A DNA stretch of 64,000 bases from Flavobacterium psychroterrae (GTDB taxonomy: Bacteria > Bacteroidota > Bacteroidia > Flavobacteriales > Flavobacteriaceae): contig NZ_JAGYVZ010000007.1 in assembly GCF_018380615.1 (NCBI RefSeq), positions 1 through 64,000 on the forward strand, given 5' to 3'. The notes below the pieces were generated by a model that was not told the DNA's origin, made no database searches, and was given only the letters and a program-made list of their open reading frames with translations. Positions 53,470 through 62,054 of this stretch are shown piece by piece (within the stretch, counting starts at the first letter, position 1; each line of letters starts with the position of its first letter). Position numbers and translations under genes: made by a program.

Positions 53470-53955
53470 TTATTTTAAATCTTTGGGGAAAATTGTTTTA
53501 TGAGTTTTACCTTTATTAATGGTATTCCAGCTTTCTGCATCAAATTGTAGGGACACAAAACCGGAAGTAGGAACATTTTCGATAAAAACATCCCCAAATT
53601 TATTAACAAAATTTGTAATAGCCTCGTTATGTCCAAAAAGAATAACGCTTTCGAAACTATTATCACATGATTTGATAACCTTTTCGAGCTGTTTGTCATC
53701 AAAAGTATATAAATCGTCTTTAAAAATGATACTTTCTATAGGGTATGAAATATTTTGAGCAAATATAAGTGCCGTTTCTGAGGCTCGTGCGGCAGTACTG
53801 CTCCACATTATATATGTTTTAGGAAGAAATTTTGAAATGTTTGCTGATACATCATGAGCATCTAAAATTCCTCTTTTCATTAAAGGCCTGTCAAAATCTT
53901 TTAAAGGTGCTTCCCAACTTGATTTTGCATGGCGTATTAAAATTAAATTTTTCAT
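53470..53955 (-). CDS. SixA-type histidine phosphatase
   Basis: A 161-residue phosphohistidine phosphatase-like protein. The RHAKSSW motif (8-14) has the catalytic His9; GHNEAITNF (about 112-120) carries the second His. Members remove phosphate from histidine on proteins (SixA) or act on small phosphates. It is the first gene of the operon: ppk1 starts five bases after its stop, then ppx. A role in phosphate metabolism or in tuning Ppk phosphorylation is an inference from this context. Confidence 0.85.
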   Translation of the reverse strand: MKNLILIRHAKSSWEAPLKDFDRPLMKRGILDAHDVSANISKFLPKTYIMWSSTAARASETALIFAQNISYPIESIIFKDDLYTFDDKQLEKVIKSCDNSFESVILFGHNEAITNFVNKFGDVFIENVPTSGFVSLQFDAESWNTINKGKTHKTIFPKDLK

Positions 53956-54451
53956 AAGCTAAAGGTTTAGATACCTCTTAAGAGGTAACATTTTTTTATA
54001 GAACTTCTAATTTACAAAAGAAATATGAAACCCTCTTACTTTTTTAATTCTGTTAACATTTATTCTAAATTTTAACAGGAACATTTTAACTTTTAAGTGT
54101 AAAACTCACTAAAAAGTAAAAATTAAATATTTATTAAAATGTGCTCTTCATCTGTAAAATCAAACACTTAGTCGATTTGCGCATATTTGCAATAAATTAA
54201 CTAAATAACTGATTATTAATCATTTAAAATATTTTAAAAATTGACTATTTAATCAAAAATGAAAGAAACTTCCTTTTTTTATTTGTTAGAAATTACCAAA
54301 AAAATTGCTTTTTAAACTGTTATTTAACAAAAAAGTGACGTTTCAACGAGTTTTTAGGTTAGTTACAGATAAAAAAAATCAAAAATAGTTGCTCTATATA
54401 ACTTTGAATGTGTTAAAATTTTATAAATATCACAAACAAAAATCATAAGTT
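53956..54451. other. AT-rich intergenic region with divergent promoters
   Basis: About 500 bases without a gene between the polyphosphate operon and the adhesin operon. The left part must hold the promoter of the sixA-like gene. TAACTTTG at 54399-54406, a TAnnTTTG match, is the probable -7 box of the adhesin operon; no good -33 TTG is seen. The length suggests additional control of the adhesin operon, but no operator can be named. Confidence 0.5.
54399..54406 (+). promoter_or_regulatory. -7 box of the adhesin operon
   Basis: TAACTTTG, 46 bases upstream of the ATG at 54452, giving a leader of about 40 bases. Confidence 0.45.
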
Positions 54452-54997
54452 ATGAGAACTAAAACTACTCTTGAAAAAGCAGTGAAATTTGTTAATAATT
54501 GTAAGTTCATTTTTTCTTTCCGAAATATTTTTAAGAAAAACCTTTTTCTCTTATTCTTTTTAATTCCAATAATTTCATTTGCTCAGTCTGGTTCGTGCAA
54601 TGGTATCTTGATTGTTGAAAATAATGGAAATATCAGAAGCACTCCGCTTGACGGAACGTATTATTCGATGGTACTTACCAATAACAGCTCATCGACAGAC
54701 ACTTATGTCCTGAGTAAAAAGAATATTAATGTTTCCTGCGCCAATACTGACGGAAGTTCTACAGCAGGAAATATAACGATTAACGCAGATTTTATAGATT
54801 CTGAAAGGAATTCTATCAGCGAAATTACCTTAAATGCGGGGCAATCTGTCAATTTCTACATTCATATTACAATACCAAATGGGACTTCTATTCAAAAATG
54901 GTCTTGTGATGAGATTACTGCAACTTCAAAAAACTGTTCAAACTACGCTGTTACGACTGTTTTACATACTTATATCATTAATCCGGTTAATGATTAA
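54452..54997 (+). CDS. Secreted protein of unknown function, first gene of the adhesin operon
   Basis: A 181-residue exported protein. The N-terminus is long and basic before the hydrophobic core (LFLLFFLIPIISFAQ, about 31-45), typical of flavobacterial signal peptides. The mature part of about 135 residues is rich in Ser, Thr and Asn, has four cysteines and alternates like an immunoglobulin-type beta-sandwich. It has no T9SS sorting domain of its own. It lies 37 bases upstream of the adhesin gene and may be an accessory or pilus-like surface component. No family is recognised. Confidence 0.7.
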   Translation: MRTKTTLEKAVKFVNNCKFIFSFRNIFKKNLFLLFFLIPIISFAQSGSCNGILIVENNGNIRSTPLDGTYYSMVLTNNSSSTDTYVLSKKNINVSCANTDGSSTAGNITINADFIDSERNSISEITLNAGQSVNFYIHITIPNGTSIQKWSCDEITATSKNCSNYAVTTVLHTYIINPVND

Positions 54998-55034
54998 AAA
55001 CAAAAGATCAAGTATTCCCTTAAAATAATTTAAA

Positions 55035-58000
55035 ATGGAAAAACTATTACTCTCTTTAAGCAATTATTTACGAGATTTTAAAAAAATATACTTCACTGTA
55101 TTATTTCTTATGCCTTTATGTGGACTTGCGCAATCAATCACAACGAACAAAACCGTAACTGCCAATGCAACAAATTGTGGCATTGTGAATGTAAAAGTTG
55201 CTATTACGGGCGCGAATCCTATTACTCGTAACTCTGACGTAATTTTAGCAATTGATGTTTCCGGAAGTATGGGAAATACGATTTCGGGAGATTTTAAAAC
55301 ATCTATGGATTATGCGAAAGATGCTGCAAAAGCGTTTCTGACTCAGGCAAAAGCGAATCCTCAAAACCGAATTGCGATTGTTGCCTACAGTACAACTGCG
55401 TCTTTAAAAATAGGACTTACTTATTTGAATGCGGCGGGTGTAACTTTGATAACCAACCAGATTAATGCTTTGCAGGCAACAAATTCTACCAATATTTATG
55501 CGGGAATTGTTAAAGCTGAAACTGAATTAGAAACAAACGGACGTTTTGATTGCAGCACGGCAAGGGCAATTATTTTACTTACAGATGGTGTAACTAATGT
55601 AACTGGCACAAACGGAAATACAAATTGTAGTGTCAGCAAAACATCACAATGTGTTACCGATGCTATAAATGCTGCAACAAATGCAAAAACGACAACAAAA
55701 TCAAGTGTTGTTTATAATAATCAGGTTTTTTCGGTGGGGCTTTTTGGAGGTATCAGCGGCAATATCAATACTAATAACAGCGATCAGAATATTGCTAAAT
55801 TTACTTTGGATGGTATCCAGGGAAGTCCGGCTTCTATTACGCAAAGCGGCGCTAATTTAACCGCCATATACAACCAGATAGCGACTCAAATTTCATGGAT
55901 TGCTCAAAATTTAATTACAAAAGAAACTGTTATTCCCGGTTTTACAATTGCTTCGATTACAACAAGCAAAGGAACTACTTCGTTATCAGGACAGGTGATT
56001 ACTTGGAATACTGATTTTTTAAATTCGGAAACTATTACTTTAAATTACCAATTAACTCCTACGGGAACCGCGTGCGGAACTCAAACGGTGAGTACTTCGA
56101 CTTTAAATTATCAAAATTCAGCTTGTGCCAATGATTCAAAAGCAATCAGCAGTCCAAGTTATTTTGTTCCTTGTGCGCCTGTAATTACAGGGGTTTTAAC
56201 AGCCTGCGGATCAACTACATTAACCGCTACAACAAATGCAGCTTCGCCAGCCTATGTTTGGTATAAAGATGGAAATGTCATAAGCGGAGAAACTGCTGCT
56301 ACACTTTTGGTAACCGTAAGCGGTGCTTATAAGGTAAAAGTAAAAAATGGCGTTACAAATTGTGAATTAACCTCAGCAGAATCTACAGTTTCTATTAGTC
56401 CGGCAGCGGCACTTACAGCTCCTGCAAATGCAAATATTTCGGGCTGCGGAACATCAGCAATAACCGGACTTTTGTATAGTACGGCAAGCACGACTATAAC
56501 TTTGGCTCAATTAACAACTGCAGGAGGAATATTGCCTAACAATGCTTCAATAGGAAATTATACTATTTCTTATTCTGATGTTGCATCCGGAACTTGCCCA
56601 ACAATTGTTACCCGAACTTTTAAAGTGGCGACAAGTTGCGGAAATAGTACTTCGGCACAAATTATTACAATCACAGATACTACTGCGCCAACATGGATAA
56701 CTCCCGTTTCTTCTTTGAATAAAACCATTGAATGCAGCGACGCTTTGGGTTTGACTTCCGCGCAAGCGTTGTTTCCTGTGGCTTCAGATTTATGTGATAG
56801 CGATGTTTCGAATATTGTAAAAGTAAGCGGTGTTTTTGTGGCTTCCGCCGATTGTTCGAATTCGGGAACTTATACGAATACATGGACGGTGAAAGACGAT
56901 TGCGGAAATACTTCTGAAACTTTTACACAAGTAATTACAATTCAGGATACTTCTGCTCCAACTTGGTCAACTCCCGTTTCTTCTTTGAATAAAACTATTG
57001 AATGCAGCGACGCTTTGGCTTTGACTTCCGCGCAAGCGTTATTTCCTGCGGCTGTAGATTTATGCGATAATGATGTTTCGAATATTGTAAAAGTAAGCGG
57101 TGTTTTTGTGGCTTCCGCAGATTGTGCAAATGCGGGAACTTATACGAATAAATGGACGGTGAAAGACGATTGTGGAAATATTTCTGATGCTTTTACACAA
57201 GTAATTTCTATTGAAGATACTACTGCGCCAACTTGGTCAACTCAAATTGCTTCTTTGAATAAAACTATTGAATGCAGCGATGCTTTGGCTTTGACTTCCG
57301 CGCAAGCGTTATTTCCTGTGGCTTTAGATTTATGTGATAATGATGTTTCGAATATTGTAAAAGTAAGCGGTGTTTTTGTGGCTTCTGCCGATTGTGCAAA
57401 TGCGGGAACTTATACGAATACATGGACGGTAAAAGACGATTGCGGAAATACTTCTGAAACTTTTACACAAGTAATTACGATTCAGGATACTACAGCGCCA
57501 ACTTGGTCAACTCCCGTTTCTTCTTTGAATAAAACTATTGAATGTAGCGATGCTTTGGCTTTGACTTCCGCGCAAGCGTTGTTTCCTGTGGCTTTAGATT
57601 TATGTGATAGCGATGTTTCGAATATTGTAAAAGTAAGCGGTGTTTTTGTGGCTTCCGCGGATTGTTCGAATTCAGGAACTTATACGAATACATGGACGGT
57701 GAAAGACGATTGTGGAAATACTTCTGAAACTTTTACGCAAATAATTACGATTCAGGATACTTCTGCTCCAACTTGGTCAACTCCTATTTCTTCTTTGAAT
57801 AAAACTATTGAATGCAGCGACGCTTTGGCTTTGACATCCGCGCAAGCGTTATTTCCTGTGGCTTCAGATTTATGTGATAATGATGTTTCGAATATTGTAA
57901 AAATAAGCGGTGTTTTTGTGGCTTCCGCCGATTGTTCGAATTCGGGAACTTATACGAATACATGGACGGTGAAAGATGATTGCGGAAATACCTCTGATAA

Positions 58001-61000
58001 TTTTACGCAAGTGATTTCTATTGAAGATACTACTGCGCCAACATGGATAACTCAAATTGCTTCTTTAAATAAAACTATTGAATGCAGCGATGCTTTGGCT
58101 TTAACTTCTGCGCAAGCGTTGTTTCATGTGGCTTTAGATTTATGTGATAGCGATGTTTCGAATATTGTAAAAGTAAGCGGAGGTTTTATAGCTTCTGCCG
58201 ATTGTTCGAATTCGGGAACTTATACGAATAAATGGACGGTGAAAGACGATTGCGGAAATACTTCTGAAACTTTTACACAAATAATTGCACTTGAAGATAC
58301 TACAAAACCAATATTTATTGGAGATCTTCCATCTGATAGTACTGTTTCTTGCGACGCTGTTCCTGAACCTGCAAATGTAGAGGCTTTGGATAATTGCAAC
58401 GGTAATTTACCTATTGTTTTCAGCGAAATAAAAAGCAATATCGTAAACGAATGTGCTACAAATTACACCTTAACTCGTACCTGGAAGACCAGCGATTGTG
58501 GCAGAAATACAGCATCTTACACTCAAATTATTACGGTTAGAGATACTACTCCGCCCACGGGAACTGCTCCTGCCGATGTCACTAATTTGCAGACTGTTGC
58601 CGATATTCCCGTTGGAAATGTGACCGACATAATAAATCCCGCTGATAATTGCAGTGCTACGGTAAATATTACGGTTAGTGATGCTAATAATGGCGGCACT
58701 GGTTGTGAAGGAAACGCTTATATCTTAACCAGAACATATATTTTGACGGATTGTGCGGGCAATAAAACCGAATTAAAACAAACTTTTACTGTCGAAAATA
58801 AAGTTTCGGTAACAGGAATTGCTACTAATGCAACTTGTTTTGGCGGAAAAGATGGTTCTATTTTAGTTACCAATAGTCCTGGATCAACTGTTGTTATTAC
58901 CAATGAAAATAATGAAGTTGTTGGAAATTCGAATTTATCTGCCGGAACTTACACCCTTACAGCAACATCAGCAGTAAATTCAGGAAACCAGACTTGTTCT
59001 GCAATTGTAACTGTTGTGATTACGCAACCCATTTATACGGTTAAAATTTCCGGACAAATCATTAATAAAGACACGAATACGCCCATTGCAAATGTGCCGG
59101 TTACTTTAGTTCCGCAAGGTGCTACAACTGGTCCTGTTTTATTGCGTATTACGGGTGCTGATGGTTTTTATACTTTTTCGGGTATGGTGGCCGGAAGTTA
59201 TTTAGTTCAGGTTCAAGATGCTAATTTAAATAGCGCACATCAATTGTATCCTGTAGATTCCAGTTTGTTTTTTACCACTCTTGAAGACTGTAAAATTCAG
59301 CAACATAATTTTGAATATGGCGCATCAACGCTTCCCGTTTTAGGTGATTATGTTTGGTATGATACAAATAGTAACGGAATTCAGGATGAATGGTATGACG
59401 CTAATAATGACGGAATTGTTACTAAAAATATCCCAGACGGAAACGGCGCCGTTGATTACAGTCAATGGGAATGGATTGACCTTAATGGCGACGGAAGTTA
59501 CAAAGGAACTTTGAATGTTGGGGAATTAAATGCAGGCGGTTTCGGGAATTCTTTGAGCCCGAATGTTATTATTGATGGTCCTAACGGCTATCATCAGGAA
59601 GTAATTGTAGGTATTGAAGGTTTCTGGAGAACGAGACCAAATGCTGTAAATCCTTATGGAGATTACACGATTAAACTCGTAAAAGATGCTAATCTTAATG
59701 CTGTTGCTTCGGCTTTAGGAAATACTGGTTTGGTAAAAGTGCTTCCATCTATTACAGATAAAAAAGCGACCAATAAAACCAGTAAATCACAATTACACAC
59801 AGTTTGCAGTACAACCGGCGGTGCAAGCGGATACATTGTAACTATTACGCCTGAAGATTTAGTTCATTTAAATGCTGATTTTGGTGTGAATTGCAAAGTG
59901 TTCGCTGATATTGTGGCTAATGATGATTCGGCTGGACCAATTGCGAGCGTTAACCATATCACGGAAAATGTCCTCAACGTATTAAATAACGATACGCTCG
60001 AAGGTGTTGTTGTAAAAGCATCTGATGTAATTATAACGACTGTAACACCAAATGAATTTTTACAATTAAATCCGGACGGATCTGTTGCAATTTTACCAAA
60101 TGCGCCGGTTGGAACATTGACATTGGTCTACCAAATTTGCGAGGCAGATCAAACATCAAATTGTGATACGGCAACTGTAACTGTTATAATTAGTGCTTCA
60201 ATTCCGGCAATAATTGCTAATGATGATACTTACAATAACATTGGCTGTAACACTTTTGGATTAGTCGGCAATGTTTTGAGCAATGATTTTAAAGGTTTGA
60301 CAAAAGCTTCATTAGATCTGGTAAACTTCACCTTATTGAGTTCTAATATCGGAACAAAAACGGATCCGAATATCACTTTTGACATTTTAGGAAACGCAAC
60401 CGTTTCGGCTTTAACACCTGCGGGAACTTATACTTACAGTTATCAGATTTGTGATAAACTAAATGCTGATAATTGCGATACTGCAACTGTGACAATTATT
60501 GTGGTTCCAAATGCAGTAACAAATATATCGAGTACGGCTTGTAATGATGATTCGACACTTATTGATTTACTGGCTTTATTACCGGAAAATACGCCAACAA
60601 CAGGAATTTGGATTGATCCAAATAATAGCAATACGATACAAGGCAATACTTTTAACGCATTAGGTTTAGCACTTGGCAATTATACATTTGAGTATAAAAT
60701 AACCAACCAAATTTGTCCAAGAAGCATTTTACTGACTATGATAATTAATAATGATTGTAAAGTATTAGCGTGCGGAAATGTGATTGTTCACAACGCGTTT
60801 TCTCCTAATGGTGACGGAATAAATGATGTTTTTAAAATAGACAGTATTGACGATATAACTTGTTATCCTGAAAACGACGTAGAAATCTACAATCGCTGGG
60901 GAATATTAGTATTTGAAACTGAAAATTATAACAATATTACAAATGTATTTGACGGAGTATCCAGAGGAAGAACAACGGTAAAACAATCTGACGGATTACC

Positions 61001-61100
61001 TACGGGAACTTATTTCTACATTATTAATTACAAATCATTAGACGGCAATAATGTACTTCAAAATAATAAAAAAGACGGGTATTTATATCTATCCAAATAA
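55035..61100 (+). CDS. Giant T9SS surface adhesin: VWA, Ig-like, six 90-residue repeats, type B sorting domain
   Basis: A 2021-residue cell-surface protein. Order: signal peptide (1-33); von Willebrand A domain (about 66-285) with complete MIDAS start DVSGS (74-78); Ig-like domain (about 385-455); six tandem 90-residue repeats (about 548-1088; each with NKTIECSDALALTSAQALF and TVKDDCGN); two HYR-like units; a SprB-type repeat (about 1257-1330; ATCFGGKDGSI); a CarboxypepD-regulatory-like domain (about 1336-1420); an SdrD-B-like domain (about 1432-1630; LGDYVWYDTNSNGIQD); two ANDDT-type units; and a CHU_C/type B T9SS sorting domain (about 1910-2021; NAFSPNGDGINDVF). It probably binds surfaces or polysaccharide during gliding or attachment. 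Four-gene operon with its export partners. Confidence 0.9.
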   Translation: MEKLLLSLSNYLRDFKKIYFTVLFLMPLCGLAQSITTNKTVTANATNCGIVNVKVAITGANPITRNSDVILAIDVSGSMGNTISGDFKTSMDYAKDAAKAFLTQAKANPQNRIAIVAYSTTASLKIGLTYLNAAGVTLITNQINALQATNSTNIYAGIVKAETELETNGRFDCSTARAIILLTDGVTNVTGTNGNTNCSVSKTSQCVTDAINAATNAKTTTKSSVVYNNQVFSVGLFGGISGNINTNNSDQNIAKFTLDGIQGSPASITQSGANLTAIYNQIATQISWIAQNLITKETVIPGFTIASITTSKGTTSLSGQVITWNTDFLNSETITLNYQLTPTGTACGTQTVSTSTLNYQNSACANDSKAISSPSYFVPCAPVITGVLTACGSTTLTATTNAASPAYVWYKDGNVISGETAATLLVTVSGAYKVKVKNGVTNCELTSAESTVSISPAAALTAPANANISGCGTSAITGLLYSTASTTITLAQLTTAGGILPNNASIGNYTISYSDVASGTCPTIVTRTFKVATSCGNSTSAQIITITDTTAPTWITPVSSLNKTIECSDALGLTSAQALFPVASDLCDSDVSNIVKVSGVFVASADCSNSGTYTNTWTVKDDCGNTSETFTQVITIQDTSAPTWSTPVSSLNKTIECSDALALTSAQALFPAAVDLCDNDVSNIVKVSGVFVASADCANAGTYTNKWTVKDDCGNISDAFTQVISIEDTTAPTWSTQIASLNKTIECSDALALTSAQALFPVALDLCDNDVSNIVKVSGVFVASADCANAGTYTNTWTVKDDCGNTSETFTQVITIQDTTAPTWSTPVSSLNKTIECSDALALTSAQALFPVALDLCDSDVSNIVKVSGVFVASADCSNSGTYTNTWTVKDDCGNTSETFTQIITIQDTSAPTWSTPISSLNKTIECSDALALTSAQALFPVASDLCDNDVSNIVKISGVFVASADCSNSGTYTNTWTVKDDCGNTSDNFTQVISIEDTTAPTWITQIASLNKTIECSDALALTSAQALFHVALDLCDSDVSNIVKVSGGFIASADCSNSGTYTNKWTVKDDCGNTSETFTQIIALEDTTKPIFIGDLPSDSTVSCDAVPEPANVEALDNCNGNLPIVFSEIKSNIVNECATNYTLTRTWKTSDCGRNTASYTQIITVRDTTPPTGTAPADVTNLQTVADIPVGNVTDIINPADNCSATVNITVSDANNGGTGCEGNAYILTRTYILTDCAGNKTELKQTFTVENKVSVTGIATNATCFGGKDGSILVTNSPGSTVVITNENNEVVGNSNLSAGTYTLTATSAVNSGNQTCSAIVTVVITQPIYTVKISGQIINKDTNTPIANVPVTLVPQGATTGPVLLRITGADGFYTFSGMVAGSYLVQVQDANLNSAHQLYPVDSSLFFTTLEDCKIQQHNFEYGASTLPVLGDYVWYDTNSNGIQDEWYDANNDGIVTKNIPDGNGAVDYSQWEWIDLNGDGSYKGTLNVGELNAGGFGNSLSPNVIIDGPNGYHQEVIVGIEGFWRTRPNAVNPYGDYTIKLVKDANLNAVASALGNTGLVKVLPSITDKKATNKTSKSQLHTVCSTTGGASGYIVTITPEDLVHLNADFGVNCKVFADIVANDDSAGPIASVNHITENVLNVLNNDTLEGVVVKASDVIITTVTPNEFLQLNPDGSVAILPNAPVGTLTLVYQICEADQTSNCDTATVTVIISASIPAIIANDDTYNNIGCNTFGLVGNVLSNDFKGLTKASLDLVNFTLLSSNIGTKTDPNITFDILGNATVSALTPAGTYTYSYQICDKLNADNCDTATVTIIVVPNAVTNISSTACNDDSTLIDLLALLPENTPTTGIWIDPNNSNTIQGNTFNALGLALGNYTFEYKITNQICPRSILLTMIINNDCKVLACGNVIVHNAFSPNGDGINDVFKIDSIDDITCYPENDVEIYNRWGILVFETENYNNITNVFDGVSRGRTTVKQSDGLPTGTYFYIINYKSLDGNNVLQNNKKDGYLYLSK
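56681..58300 (+). repeat. Six tandem 270-bp repeats in the adhesin gene
   Basis: Start points of the corresponding segment lie at 56701, 56971, 57241, 57511, 57781 and 58051, an exact 270-base period (90 residues). Units 3 and 6 share TQIASLNK, units 2 and 5 share a following ISIEDTTAPTW junction, so the array is also an 810-bp duplicate of three units. The high identity at DNA level points to recent amplification or gene conversion. Confidence 0.95.
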
Positions 61101-61130
61101 AATCAATAGTAATACTATAAATAATCTACT

Positions 61131-62048
61131 ATGAGAACAAAATTATTTTTCTTCGTCATTATGTTTGTCACCATTGCCGGTTATGCACAACAAGATGCAC
61201 AATTTACGCAATACATGTACAACACAATAGCTATTAATCCAGCTTATGCGGGATCGCGGGGAGCTTTAAGTGTTTTTGGTTTGTACCGCACCCAATGGGT
61301 TGGGCTTGACGGAGCTCCGGAAACCAGCAGCTTTTCTGTCAATTCACCTATTAATAATAGTAATTTAGGAATTGGCGTATCACTTGTAAACGATAAAATA
61401 GGACCAACTAACGAAAACAATCTTTCTGTAGATTTATCCTATACTGTTCAGACTTCGGCAGATTTTAAATTGTCGTTTGGTATCAAAGGAACTGCTAATT
61501 TATTCAATCTTGACATCAATAAATTAAATCCCGAGATTCAGGGAGATCCACAATTTCAGGATTTGGATAATAAATTTTCGCCCAATGTGGGAGCCGGAGT
61601 TTATTGGCATTCTGATAAAGCCTACATTGGATTATCAGTTCCTAATTTTATCGAAACCAATCGTTATGATGATAATGAAATTGCCATTTTTAAGGATAAA
61701 ATCAATTATTACTTCATTGCAGGTTACGTTTTTGATTTGGATAAATACCAATACATAAAATTCAAACCTGCCTTACTTACAAAAATGGTCGAAGGAGCGC
61801 CGCTTCAGGTTGATGTTTCGGCAAATTTTATGTTCATTGATAAATTTGTTGTGGGTCTTGCTTATAGATGGAGCGCTTCTATAAGTGCCATGGTGGGATT
61901 TCAGGTTACAGACGGACTTTATATTGGATATGGTTACGATCGCGAAACCACCAACTTAAACAACTATAATTCAGGATCTCACGAAATATTCCTGCGTTAT
62001 GAATTCTTCAAAAACAATGGTAAACTGACAACTCCTCGTTTCTTCTAA
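61131..62048 (+). CDS. PorP/SprF-family T9SS outer-membrane protein
   Basis: A 305-residue outer-membrane beta barrel with a signal peptide (1-20, GYAQQ). The first mature residues QDAQFTQYMYNTIAINPAYAG are the typical start of PorP/SprF proteins, and YRTQWVGLDGAPET follows. Members partner with adhesins that bear a type B sorting domain, such as SprB with SprF, and are needed for their surface delivery. The gene lies 30 bases after the adhesin, so it is most likely its dedicated partner. Confidence 0.92.
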   Translation: MRTKLFFFVIMFVTIAGYAQQDAQFTQYMYNTIAINPAYAGSRGALSVFGLYRTQWVGLDGAPETSSFSVNSPINNSNLGIGVSLVNDKIGPTNENNLSVDLSYTVQTSADFKLSFGIKGTANLFNLDINKLNPEIQGDPQFQDLDNKFSPNVGAGVYWHSDKAYIGLSVPNFIETNRYDDNEIAIFKDKINYYFIAGYVFDLDKYQYIKFKPALLTKMVEGAPLQVDVSANFMFIDKFVVGLAYRWSASISAMVGFQVTDGLYIGYGYDRETTNLNNYNSGSHEIFLRYEFFKNNGKLTTPRFF

Positions 62049-62054
62049 AAATAA

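Noticed and set aside
54834..55028. 64-codon plus-strand frame
   Set aside because: Overlaps the real secreted-protein gene in another frame and lacks its own features.
56681..58300. CRISPR or transposon array
   Set aside because: The 270-bp units are in-frame protein repeats of the adhesin.
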